A stretch of DNA of 52,544 nt from a bacterium (GTDB lineage: Bacteria; Ratteibacteria; UBA8468; B48-G9; DTJG01): positions 1-52,544 of the forward strand of contig JAJYYV010000011.1 in assembly GCA_021800535.1 (NCBI GenBank), written 5' to 3'. Positions 1 through 7,853 of this stretch are shown one piece after another. Position numbers and translations under genes: made by a program. The notes beneath the pieces are model-generated. The model had not been told where the DNA came from. It saw only the letters and a list, made by a program, of their open reading frames with translations, and did no database searches. Within the stretch, counting starts at the first letter, position 1. The number at the start of each line of letters is the position of its first letter.

Positions 1-213
1 AAGGGAGGCATAAGGTCCAGGTACTACCCCCTGTTTAAGTACTATAAAAAAGTTTGAAAAATTAACCTTTTTTAGTAAAAGACTTATAGGCGGCATTACA
101 ATATCAGAAACCAAAGATTTAACTATTGAACCGAAAGCCGCTCCAATAATTATTCCAATGGCCATATCAACAACATTTCCTTTCATTGCGAACTCTTTAA
201 ATTCTTTTATCAT
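1..213 (-). CDS. mscL: Large-conductance mechanosensitive channel MscL (3' part outside window)
   Basis: The complement of 1-213 reads [20 protein letters not shown] and continues through an [21 protein letters not shown] segment. This is the MscL signature: an amphipathic N-terminal helix followed by the pore-lining TM1 helix. MscL is a homopentameric inner-membrane channel that opens under membrane tension to release solutes during osmotic downshock. Only the first 71 codons lie in the window, about half of the usual 130-150 residues; the rest runs off the left edge. The ATG at 213 places the family's starting residues correctly. No strong Shine-Dalgarno sequence is visible. The gene follows the toxin-antitoxin pair on the same strand after about 77 bases, so read-through from that operon is possible. 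Confidence 0.93.
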   Translation of the reverse strand, partial: MIKEFKEFAMKGNVVDMAIGIIIGAAFGSIVKSLVSDIVMPPISLLLKKVNFSNFFIVLKQGVVPGPYASL

Positions 214-290
214 ATGATTTTAACGGCTTTTTGTTTAATGAGTTTTTTTTAAATTAAAAGATTATCTTCTACTTTTTTACCAAAGGCTTA

Positions 291-599
291 TTAGTTATTT
301 GTATTTTGATTATCTCTAAATCCATTTCTCATTTCTTTGAATTTTCCATTAACAAACTTATGAATTATACTGGAAATATATGTCTGATATGGTAAACCCT
401 CAATTATCGCTTTCTTCTGCAATTCAAGTAAATCCCTTTCTGAAATTCTAATGTTTAATCTTTTATCTTTCTTTAAAGTAGTTCTTGCATATCGTATCAA
501 GTCGGATTTTCTTTTTGATGGGTTTTTAACGGTAACCCATTCTCCTTTTTCAAAACTATCCAGTATTCGTTTTTCTTCTTTTGACAATCTTATTTTCAT
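291..599 (-). CDS. CopG/RHH-family antitoxin (BrnA-like), partner of the adjacent BrnT-like toxin
   Basis: A 102-residue protein with the layout of CopG-type (COG5304-like) antitoxins. The N-terminus carries a WVTVKNPSKRKSDLIRYAR stretch. It is followed by a ribbon-helix-helix region, LNIRISERDLLELQKKAI, and the hallmark EGLPYQTYISSIIHKF. In the family the RHH dimer binds the operon promoter and the rest neutralises the toxin. Its start codon overlaps the toxin stop by 4 bases (ATGA), so the two are translationally coupled in the order toxin then antitoxin, as is usual for BrnT/BrnA. The tandem repeat at 887-902 is the likely binding site. The identification rests on motif and context; the activity is inferred. 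Confidence 0.85.
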   Translation of the reverse strand: MKIRLSKEEKRILDSFEKGEWVTVKNPSKRKSDLIRYARTTLKKDKRLNIRISERDLLELQKKAIIEGLPYQTYISSIIHKFVNGKFKEMRNGFRDNQNTNN

Positions 600-874
600 G
601 ATTTTTCTCCAAAATAAATTTTTGTTGCTTTTCTACTCGGTATTATTGTTTTTAAAAATATTTCTTCATCATTTTCAATATAAGGAACAAGATATGCATA
701 TTTATTTATTCCGATTACCAATATCCGTTGCCCGGTATATTTATTTTTATTAGGATGTTCATAATCATCCAGTATATTCCCATTTTCTATATGCAAAATT
801 ATATCTTCAAAACAAATTCCTCTGGTTTTCTTAAGACGTGTACTTTTATCAGAATTCCAGTTTATGTGTTTCAT
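596..874 (-). CDS. BrnT-family ribonuclease toxin
   Basis: A 92-residue protein with BrnT/COG2929 features: an early W-N-x-x-K motif (INWNSDKSTRL), a RGICFEDI segment matching the family's HGIsFeeA, central beta strands (RILVIGINKYAYLVPYIE) and the terminal block LKTIIPSRKATKIYF that contains the conserved R-K-A. BrnT toxins are RelE-fold RNases that arrest translation when free of antitoxin. The RHH antitoxin follows immediately with a 4-bp overlap. The ATG lies only about 7 bases after a TATAAT box on the minus strand, so the transcript is probably leaderless or nearly so. The gene is small and AT-rich like its neighbours, so recent transfer cannot be judged. Confidence 0.83.
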   Translation of the reverse strand: MKHINWNSDKSTRLKKTRGICFEDIILHIENGNILDDYEHPNKNKYTGQRILVIGINKYAYLVPYIENDEEIFLKTIIPSRKATKIYFGEKS

Positions 875-881
875 TTATTTG

Positions 882-902
882 ATTATATCACATTATCACA
901 TT
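882..902 (-). promoter_or_regulatory. Toxin-antitoxin promoter with tandem 8-bp operator repeat
   Basis: Read on the minus strand, an extended -10 element TGATATAAT (TATAAT is the complement of 882-887) lies directly before the toxin ATG. It abuts a perfect tandem repeat: the plus strand shows ATCACATT at 887-894 and again at 895-902. Two head-to-tail 8-bp half-sites touching the -10 box are what an autoregulating ribbon-helix-helix antitoxin would use to block RNA polymerase. No good -35 hexamer is seen, which an extended -10 can tolerate. Confidence 0.6.
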
Positions 903-920
903 GTGTGCATTTTGGAAAAA

Positions 921-2120
921 TTATAATATTTTTATTTTTGCGAATTTGCCTTTGCCATATTTTATAACTGAACCGTCAGAAACATATTCATTAAAATTCT
1001 CAACTAATTTATCATTGATTTTAACTGCCTTTTGTTTAATTAATCTTTTTGCTTCAGAGTTTGAATAATTAAATCCCAAAACAAGAACAGAAATAATATG
1101 AATTCTACCATTTATTAAGGCTTCTTTAGAGATTTTAATCTCGGGTATATCTGTTGGATTTTCTTTATTTTTAAAAATTTTATCAAACTCAATTCCAGCC
1201 GTTTCTGCTTCCTGTTTCCCAAAAAATTCTTCTACAATAGTCTTTGCTAAAAAAAATTTACCATCTCTTGGATTTGTTTCTATAACCTTTTTAAAATCAT
1301 CTATAGGGATTTTGGTAAGAAGAGTAAAGTAATGCTCCATTATATTATCAGGTATAGACATAATCTTACCAAACATATCCTGTGGTGTTGTATTTACAGG
1401 TATATAGTTTTTATAACTTTTGCTCATTTTCATTTTACCATCTGTTCCAACAAGTATTGGCATGGTTATAACAATCTGTTTTTCCTGTCCAAAAAACTCC
1501 TGTAAAGACCTGCCTGCAAGAAGATTGAATTTTTGTTCTGTCGCACCGATTTCAATATCTGAATTTAATGCAACAGAATCATATCCCTGTAAAAGCGGAT
1601 AAAAAAATTCATGCAAAAATATTGGTTTACCTGATTTGTATCGTGCGGAAAAATCATCTCTTTCAAGAATCTGGGCAACAGTAAAAACAGAAGCAACCTT
1701 TATAAAATTCTCAAGAGAAATTTTTTTTAACCAGTCTGAATTATAAACAAATTCGGTTTTTTCAATAGAAAGTATATTTGAAATCTGTTCCTTATATGTC
1801 TCTAAATTATTTTTTATTTCTTTTTCAGAAAGGATAGGTCTGGTTTCATTTCTCCCTGTCGGGTCCCCAATTCTTGCAGTAAAATCACCTATTAGAAAAA
1901 GAATTTTATGTCCTAATTCCTGAAAATCTTTTAGTTTTTTTATAACCACTGTATGACCAAGATGTATTTCCGGACTTGTTGGGTCAATACCATATTTTAT
2001 TCGTAAAGGTTTTCCGATTTTAAGAGAATCTGTAATTTTAAGTTTTAATTGATTTTCATCAATAATATCAACTGTTCCCCTTTTAATAATTTCTATTTGC
2101 TTTTCAATATCTTTTTCCAT
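921..2120 (-). CDS. tyrS: Tyrosyl-tRNA synthetase
   Basis: A 399-residue class I aminoacyl-tRNA synthetase that charges tRNA-Tyr with tyrosine in the cytosol. Visible signatures are the Rossmann-fold start KYGIDPTSPEIHLGHTVVI with the HIGH-type motif HLGH at residues 53-56, a GDFTARIGDPTGR segment, and an intact KMSKS loop (GKMKMSKSYKN) near residue 230. The C-terminus carries an S4-like RNA-binding domain ([16 protein letters not shown]). Length is normal for the long TyrS type. The ATG at 2120 puts a standard N-terminus ahead of the catalytic core. It is divergent from the LacI gene across an AT-rich 195-base gap and ends 47 bases from the toxin start. Confidence 0.97.
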   Translation of the reverse strand: MEKDIEKQIEIIKRGTVDIIDENQLKLKITDSLKIGKPLRIKYGIDPTSPEIHLGHTVVIKKLKDFQELGHKILFLIGDFTARIGDPTGRNETRPILSEKEIKNNLETYKEQISNILSIEKTEFVYNSDWLKKISLENFIKVASVFTVAQILERDDFSARYKSGKPIFLHEFFYPLLQGYDSVALNSDIEIGATEQKFNLLAGRSLQEFFGQEKQIVITMPILVGTDGKMKMSKSYKNYIPVNTTPQDMFGKIMSIPDNIMEHYFTLLTKIPIDDFKKVIETNPRDGKFFLAKTIVEEFFGKQEAETAGIEFDKIFKNKENPTDIPEIKISKEALINGRIHIISVLVLGFNYSNSEAKRLIKQKAVKINDKLVENFNEYVSDGSVIKYGKGKFAKIKIL

Positions 2121-2228
2121 ATATAAAATAGTGAACCTTATAAAATCATATTTATTTACTATAATATTTTTATTTATTTTACTATAATTTTAAAAATTAC
2201 TAAAATTGTAAATAATTTCTATCAGGTA

Positions 2229-2257
2229 TTGACTTGGCAAAAAAATATAAGTATAAT
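2229..2257 (+). promoter_or_regulatory. Consensus sigma-70-type promoter of the LacI-family gene
   Basis: A TTGACT -35 hexamer (2229-2234), a 17-base spacer and a perfect TATAAT -10 hexamer (2252-2257) lie about 60 bases upstream of the regulator start. This is one of the two best promoter matches in the window. A 15-bp palindrome begins five bases after the -10 box, in the initiation region. Confidence 0.75.
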
Positions 2258-2261
2258 ATTT

Positions 2262-2276
2262 TATAAACAGTTTATA
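2262..2276. promoter_or_regulatory. Perfect 15-bp palindrome, probable LacI-type autoregulatory operator
   Basis: TATAAAC-A-GTTTATA is a perfect inverted repeat with 7-base arms around one central base, covering the expected transcription start of the LacI-family gene. LacI-type dimers bind such palindromes, and a site here would block initiation. It lacks the central CpG of many GalR/LacI operators, so assignment to the adjacent regulator is by position. Confidence 0.55.
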
Positions 2277-2315
2277 GAAATAGTTCATAATTATAAATAT
2301 TATTAAAGAAAAAGT

Positions 2316-3329
2316 ATGAAAAAAATATCATTATCTTTAATAGCCAAAGAAGCAAGGGTTTCAAAAAGTGTTGTTTCAGCGGTTCTATCAAAACAGGAAA
2401 ATAAAAAGATATTTGTAAGCGATAAAACAAAAGAAAAAATTCTCAATATTGCCCAACAATATAATTATATATTACCAAAAAGCGGAAAAGAACTTGTATC
2501 AGGACGGAGTGATACAATCGGAATTATGTTTCATATGTTTACTCCATTTTTTGGAGAAGTTCTAACAGAAATTCAGAAAAAAGCATTCAAAAAAAATCTT
2601 GACATATCCATATACTTTACAAGCCATAGAGCTGATTTAGAAGAACAATTTTTAGAACAAAGCAGGGATGGAAGAGTGGATGGTCTGATTATACTTGGTT
2701 GGGTAAATAAAGAAAGCCCGGAAAGATATAAAAAATATTTTGAATATCCTTATAACATAAAAATTTTAAATTATGGTGCTGTATTTGTAGAAGGTTTACC
2801 CACAATCTCTTTTGATGAAAAACAAGCAGGGATTCTTGCTTATCAGCATTTAAAAGAAATAGGATGTAAAACATTTGCAGGTTTTGGCGGAAGTCAAGAG
2901 AATAGTAGAATTGATTCTTTTTGTAAGGAAGCAGAAAAAGATGGAGCAAAAGTAAAAAATTTCTTTCAGTCTCAATTTATAGGCAATTGGGAAGAAGAAG
3001 GTAAACTTGCAAGTAAATTTTTTGAAACTACAAAAAACATACCTGAAGGCATATTTTGTTATAATGATTTATATGCATTAGGTCTTATTTCTGAAGCACA
3101 AAAAAGAGGTATAAAAATTCCCAGGGATATTGCAATTATAGGTTGTGATAATACCCAGATATGTTTGTACTTAAACCCTTCTATTACCAGTATAGATACA
3201 AATAAAGCGGAATCTGCAAAAAAGATGATAGAAATTATCACAAATCTTATAAATGGAACAGAACCGAATCCTATAAATACAATAATTCCTGTCAGTTTAG
3301 TGGAAAGAGAAAGCACAAAAAGGAGGTGA
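2316..3329 (+). CDS. LacI/GalR-family transcriptional regulator
   Basis: A 337-residue regulator. Residues 1-60 form the LacI helix-turn-helix and hinge ([20 protein letters not shown], then [18 protein letters not shown]). The rest is a periplasmic-binding-protein-like sensor: [16 protein letters not shown] opens the first lobe, and the second lobe contains [20 protein letters not shown] and IAIIGCDN. The family represses sugar-use genes and releases DNA on binding a sugar. The gene is immediately upstream of a prepilin and two giant GH42-like proteins, so regulation of that cassette by a carbohydrate is likely. Its TGA stop lies inside the next gene's leader ribosome-binding site (AGGAGGTGA), implying tight translational coupling. 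The ligand is not predictable. Confidence 0.93.
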   Translation: MKKISLSLIAKEARVSKSVVSAVLSKQENKKIFVSDKTKEKILNIAQQYNYILPKSGKELVSGRSDTIGIMFHMFTPFFGEVLTEIQKKAFKKNLDISIYFTSHRADLEEQFLEQSRDGRVDGLIILGWVNKESPERYKKYFEYPYNIKILNYGAVFVEGLPTISFDEKQAGILAYQHLKEIGCKTFAGFGGSQENSRIDSFCKEAEKDGAKVKNFFQSQFIGNWEEEGKLASKFFETTKNIPEGIFCYNDLYALGLISEAQKRGIKIPRDIAIIGCDNTQICLYLNPSITSIDTNKAESAKKMIEIITNLINGTEPNPINTIIPVSLVERESTKRR

Positions 3330-3402
3330 AAAAGATATGAAAGAAAAAGAAGAAATTTTAAAAGAAAAAACAAATAATAAAACAGAAAAGGAGGAAGAAA
3401 TC
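3318..3402 (+). promoter_or_regulatory. Conserved prepilin leader with two ribosome-binding sites (copy 1)
   Basis: The sequence before the prepilin contains AAAAGGAGGTG (ending at 3328) followed by an ATG at 3337, and then a second AAGGAGGA (3388-3395) followed by the chosen prepilin ATG at 3403. The same arrangement, with long stretches of near identity, occurs at 45031-45117 before another prepilin. In this copy the upstream ATG is in frame with the prepilin and would add 22 very charged residues. In the other copy the upstream ATG is followed by AAA TAA. Conservation of the second site is the reason 3403 is taken as the start. Confidence 0.6.
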
Positions 3403-4227
3403 ATGCAAAAACAAAAGAAAAATAAAAAAGGTTTTACCCTCATAGAGCTATTGGTAGTAATAGCCATCATTGCTATACTTGCGGCAATGTTGCTACCAGC
3501 TTTAGCAAAAGCAAGACTTGATGCAGAAAAAACAGTATCTATGAATAATTTATATCAATTAACTCTTGCATCACTTCTTTATACACAGGACTATAATGGA
3601 TGGTTTCCTATCAATTATGCCAATGCTCCTTTATATACCATTCAAGGTACAGCTCAAATACTTGCGGTACAAGGATATATACCAAGTTTTAATTGGGGAG
3701 GTGGAGTATGGCCTGCACCGGGAAATGCCACTCAAAATTGTTTAGTAATGGATCCGACCGTATTTAATCCAAATCCTTATGAACCCGTATGGTATAGCAA
3801 CGTTTATTGGAATTATGCTTTTGGAGATTATGAACTAAATGGATACCTTTATTCACAAGTAGGTAATTATCCATTTGCTAAATTAGATCTTATTTCTCCA
3901 CCCTCTCAAATTTTTCTTTGGGGCGCACCTATGGCCACTTATGGAGATGATAATATATTTGCAAGAAAAGATGAAGAAGCAAATGCTGGCATATACCAGA
4001 CATTATGGAATTGGGATGGGGGAACAGAAAGAGGACCGTATTCTGTAACAAATCCAAATATGGGTGGAGGAGTAAATTTATCATTTCTTGATGGGCATGT
4101 AGAATATGTGCCATATAGTAAAATTTCACCGACATGGTTCAATTCTAATAGTGCAGTTGCTCATAATTTTGCTGATACAGCTCAATCTTTTTACCCATGG
4201 AAAGGACCATATGACTTTGGTTGGTAA
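3403..4227 (+). CDS. Prepilin-type protein with F-x-DGH C-terminal motif (DUF1559-like)
   Basis: A 274-residue secreted, pilin-like protein. A short basic leader ([10 protein letters not shown]) precedes a classic type III signal, [20 protein letters not shown], for prepilin peptidase cleavage after Gly with Glu at +5. A globular domain rich in aromatic residues, Asn and Gly follows. Near the end, [14 protein letters not shown] is the H-X9-DG region typical of the large prepilin families of Planctomycetes, Verrucomicrobia and Lentisphaerae. The start at 3403 (AAGGAGGA, 7-base spacing) is preferred over an in-frame ATG at 3337 because the same leader precedes the prepilin at 45118. It sits between a LacI regulator and two giant exported proteins. 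Whether it forms a filament or a pseudopilus tip, or tethers enzymes, is unknown. Confidence 0.88.
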   Translation: MQKQKKNKKGFTLIELLVVIAIIAILAAMLLPALAKARLDAEKTVSMNNLYQLTLASLLYTQDYNGWFPINYANAPLYTIQGTAQILAVQGYIPSFNWGGGVWPAPGNATQNCLVMDPTVFNPNPYEPVWYSNVYWNYAFGDYELNGYLYSQVGNYPFAKLDLISPPSQIFLWGAPMATYGDDNIFARKDEEANAGIYQTLWNWDGGTERGPYSVTNPNMGGGVNLSFLDGHVEYVPYSKISPTWFNSNSAVAHNFADTAQSFYPWKGPYDFGW

Positions 4228-4326
4228 TATATTATGATAAATATTAAGACTTAGTATAAACTGAAATCTATCCCGTAGAATGGGAAGATTAAAAAACTGG
4301 TTTTGATAATTGTCAAAAGGAAAAAG

Positions 4327-7300
4327 ATGAAAAATATTGGTGGTGTGATATGTGGAATTTTTTTGTTTACTGTTGTCTGTTTTGCCGCTAAAAGCCTGCC
4401 TGTCGGTTCTAATTTATGGAAAGCAAAAATAAGTCTTGGACAGGGAAAAGGAACAGTTAAAAAACTTGGGAATAACACATTGGAATTTAATGTTTTCATA
4501 AACAGTGTCAGTAATTATTCTGAAGATACTGAAATGAAAGCAGGTATTGTAGATTTCATTCTTAAAAATCCTGTGAAATTACCTTCTGATGTTACTGGAT
4601 TTTCATACTGGATAAGGTCAAACAACTACGGTGGAATATTTCGTTTTTTAATAAAGGATAAGACCGGTGCATTATATGCTCTTGGCACAAAGTTTAGCGG
4701 TCTAAGTTCTATTCCTGACACTTCCACCTGGTGTTACGGTGAAAGTTTTCATTTTAATGATACTGAAATGGGCAGGGTTGACCCATGGGTAATGATAAGA
4801 CTGGATAAAAAGGATTATTATTCTATTCCGCATGGAAAAATCTTTCTTGTAGGATTCCGATTCATTCTTACTCATACAGGTAATTTGCAAACAGATATTT
4901 CCGATGTTTCATTTTTAAAATTGAATAAAAAGCCAGGGAATTATTGGGTTATAAACCCTGATACTGCATGGTGCAACAGAACCAATAGCGTGGGATTATC
5001 CGCTTACGGCTGGAATGGTATGAGCCAATCCATGCAATTAAACAGGCCTCATATACTAATATCAGATATGGGTCTGCCACCTGGCAAATATATGATAAGA
5101 TGGGAAATACTTGCAGTTGATGACTGGAAGATAATAACAACTGGTAAAAACATTATAAATGTATCAGAAAAAATTCCAATTTCTCCATCCACAGAAAAGG
5201 TTATTTCTTTTCCACTTTTACCAAGAGGAATTTATCATTTAAGAATAATTGCAATCCCTGAAAATGGAGGAAATCCAATAGAAAAGTTTTGTTATTATAA
5301 AATCATTCGTACTAACATTAAAAAATTTATCAGAACAAATCTCTCAGGAAAACTTATAAATTTCTCAGGTATCAATATATTTCCAAATTCCAAAAATGCT
5401 ATGGCAAAAATCAGAATCTCTGGTATTAAACAGTACAAAAATGTTGTTTTAATATACAAAGTTTATTCCACTTCTGAAAATCTACTGAAATCCGGACAAA
5501 TTTTCGTTAATACCAACAAACAGGTTATTATTCCATTAAATTCTTGTTTTAACATGAGTCCCGCAATAAGAATGCTTGTAGAATTAAAAACTTCCTCTGG
5601 TAGGCTGCTGGACGAAAGTGACCGTATGTTTGGAATTAAATCTGTAGAACCTGTTTTTGGTCCTGCAGTATCAAAACAGGGATTTTTAAAAAATTCCATA
5701 TTACGTGATAAACAGGACTGGAATGAAGGAACCACACCATTTTATTCTGATTTTTCCAAATATTCAAAAGACTTAAAAGTGTGGCTAAAAGAAGCTAAGG
5801 AAGATGATTATAATGCAGTAGAATTATCTGCACCATGGGTTGAAATGGAACCTATGCCTGGAATATATGATTTTTCATGTCTTGATAGGATTACTAATAT
5901 GGTTTCAAAATATGGATTGAAAGTTATATGGCGTATTCATGCTCTTGCAGAAAATACTCCAATCTGGGATTATGGCTCATTCCAGGAAAATCAGTATGGT
6001 TGTGCACAGGGTTTATGGTCTGGCAGTTCAAATCTGATTTTCGGACCAACTAATAAAAATTATAATCATGCAATTGACAGATTTTGCCTGGAGATTTCCC
6101 GACATTATGCAGGGAATTCTACAGTTTTAGGTTATTCAGTGGAAGGATTATTTTTTGACCATGGATACCTTGATATGCCATGGTTAAATCAATATGTAGA
6201 TTATTCACAAACCAGCAAAAATGCATTTGTCAGATACCTGAAAGCAAAAGGTTATACACTAAATAAAGTCAACAGACTTTTCCACAAAGATTACAAAACA
6301 TGGGCTGATATGTCTTTGCCAATACCTTCGTTTCATTTTTCTTCACAGGGAAATCTTCTTCCTAATTATAGTCAACAATGGAAGGAATTCATAAATTATA
6401 AAATCAAAGTTATCGGTGACTATTACATGAATATGTTGAAATCTTTGAGAAAAGGAGATAATTCCTGTCTAATATATGTATATGCTGTTCCTGAAATATG
6501 GGAATTTCAAAGCAGCAGATTTGTAAAAAATAATATTTTCCTGGCAGGAGGTGGTATGGAAAAACCTTTTCCATATCGTGCTAATATTGTAAGAACAAGA
6601 TATGAACCCATAGGTAAAGTTGCCAGAACAAAAGAACTTGTGGATATTGGATATTCCAATCTGCTTTTCAACAAACCAGGATGGAATGCTTTTGGAAATT
6701 ACTGGTTTCTTCACTGGACATTAAACAATGTCACTGCTGATATAAAAGCCGCTGAGCTTAGGATAAAAGACTGGAACTCTGTTTGTGACCAGATTGCAGG
6801 AGTAAAACAGATTGTTGCCTCAGGTTCAAACAATCCAATTTTTTTATATTCTCCTGATGTTCTGCTTTATGTTTTCCAAAGTACATTTGTCCCACGCCTT
6901 TATGATTACTGGAGTCCTCTGGATTTTATGATAAATAAAAACAATCTTAACATTGAAATTGTATCAACAAAAGAATTGCCATTTATGCATATATACCGTG
7001 CACCTTACATAATACTTCCTTATTTTTCTACAGTCGTTGGAAGTCAAACGAGAAAAAGAATAATAAAGTATGTAAAAGATGGAGGAACACTTTTCATGGA
7101 AGCAACATTTGGCAGATATGACATAAATAAACCCGGGCAGAAAAATATTTTCCTAAAAGAACTCGGACTTCCGGGTATAGCCAATGAATCTACTGACTGG
7201 AGTAAAAATAATGTGCCTGTATACCTAACCGGAAGTAAATTCTTTCCTAAAAAAACAGATATTTATTTCAGGACAAACGGCTGGAATCCTCCAATAGAAA

Positions 7301-7845
7301 AAGAGATTACCCCATGGATATTTACTACCAATAGAAGTTTTTTTAAGATTTTTTATCCTTTACCAGGAAATTATAAAACTATCGGCACACTATCAAACGG
7401 GTCTCCAGCAATAACCTATTCTAAAATAGGTAAAGGCAGAGTTATAATTTTCTGGGGAGTAATAGATTGGGCGGCATCATCTAATCTTTTACCGGCAATA
7501 AATAAATTAGTATACGGAAGTACAAGCAATAGAAGTTTTGCCGGAGGACTCATAGTTAATTTTTATAAGAAAGACGGCATTTATTTCGCAATGGGCAGAA
7601 GGTTTGCTTCATATAATATTATTTCCCAATTAGAAAACGGGAACCAGAATATGGTAAAATCTGCTGGTCCTCGTGTTTTGTATGTAAAAACATCCAACCT
7701 TCCAGAAGGCAATTATAAAATCACAGATATCCTGAACAAAAAAGAATATGGGATTTTCAGTTCTGAAAAAATAAAGAAAAAAGGAATTCCAATCAATCTT
7801 TTTAAAGGTCAGGCATTTCTGTTAAAAATAGAAAAAATACAATAG
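4327..7845 (+). CDS. Giant secreted GH42-like glycoside hydrolase
   Basis: A 1172-residue exported protein. The start at 4327 (AAAAGG six bases upstream) gives a clean signal peptide, MKNIGGVICGIFLFTVVCFA; a TTG 24 bases upstream is less likely. Residues to about 450 are beta-rich and resemble carbohydrate-binding or accessory domains. A TIM-barrel follows: YNAVELSAPWVEMEPMPGIY, then FSCLDRITNMVSKYGLKVIW. It includes LGYSVEG, whose E606 is a candidate acid/base. Next is a GH42-style amidotransferase-like middle domain (DGGTLFMEATFGRYD), then a C-terminal beta domain. GH42 enzymes hydrolyse beta-galactosides, but the specificity cannot be read from sequence. It is followed after 8 bases by a paralogue, and both are likely controlled by the LacI-type gene. 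Confidence 0.72.
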   Translation: MKNIGGVICGIFLFTVVCFAAKSLPVGSNLWKAKISLGQGKGTVKKLGNNTLEFNVFINSVSNYSEDTEMKAGIVDFILKNPVKLPSDVTGFSYWIRSNNYGGIFRFLIKDKTGALYALGTKFSGLSSIPDTSTWCYGESFHFNDTEMGRVDPWVMIRLDKKDYYSIPHGKIFLVGFRFILTHTGNLQTDISDVSFLKLNKKPGNYWVINPDTAWCNRTNSVGLSAYGWNGMSQSMQLNRPHILISDMGLPPGKYMIRWEILAVDDWKIITTGKNIINVSEKIPISPSTEKVISFPLLPRGIYHLRIIAIPENGGNPIEKFCYYKIIRTNIKKFIRTNLSGKLINFSGINIFPNSKNAMAKIRISGIKQYKNVVLIYKVYSTSENLLKSGQIFVNTNKQVIIPLNSCFNMSPAIRMLVELKTSSGRLLDESDRMFGIKSVEPVFGPAVSKQGFLKNSILRDKQDWNEGTTPFYSDFSKYSKDLKVWLKEAKEDDYNAVELSAPWVEMEPMPGIYDFSCLDRITNMVSKYGLKVIWRIHALAENTPIWDYGSFQENQYGCAQGLWSGSSNLIFGPTNKNYNHAIDRFCLEISRHYAGNSTVLGYSVEGLFFDHGYLDMPWLNQYVDYSQTSKNAFVRYLKAKGYTLNKVNRLFHKDYKTWADMSLPIPSFHFSSQGNLLPNYSQQWKEFINYKIKVIGDYYMNMLKSLRKGDNSCLIYVYAVPEIWEFQSSRFVKNNIFLAGGGMEKPFPYRANIVRTRYEPIGKVARTKELVDIGYSNLLFNKPGWNAFGNYWFLHWTLNNVTADIKAAELRIKDWNSVCDQIAGVKQIVASGSNNPIFLYSPDVLLYVFQSTFVPRLYDYWSPLDFMINKNNLNIEIVSTKELPFMHIYRAPYIILPYFSTVVGSQTRKRIIKYVKDGGTLFMEATFGRYDINKPGQKNIFLKELGLPGIANESTDWSKNNVPVYLTGSKFFPKKTDIYFRTNGWNPPIEKEITPWIFTTNRSFFKIFYPLPGNYKTIGTLSNGSPAITYSKIGKGRVIIFWGVIDWAASSNLLPAINKLVYGSTSNRSFAGGLIVNFYKKDGIYFAMGRRFASYNIISQLENGNQNMVKSAGPRVLYVKTSNLPEGNYKITDILNKKEYGIFSSEKIKKKGIPINLFKGQAFLLKIEKIQ

Positions 7846-7853
7846 AGGGAAAT

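Noticed and set aside
3337-3402. 22-residue N-terminal extension of the first prepilin
   Set aside because: The homologous leader at 45031 has a stop directly after the equivalent upstream ATG, so the downstream start is the conserved one. The upstream ATG is kept only as a leader feature.
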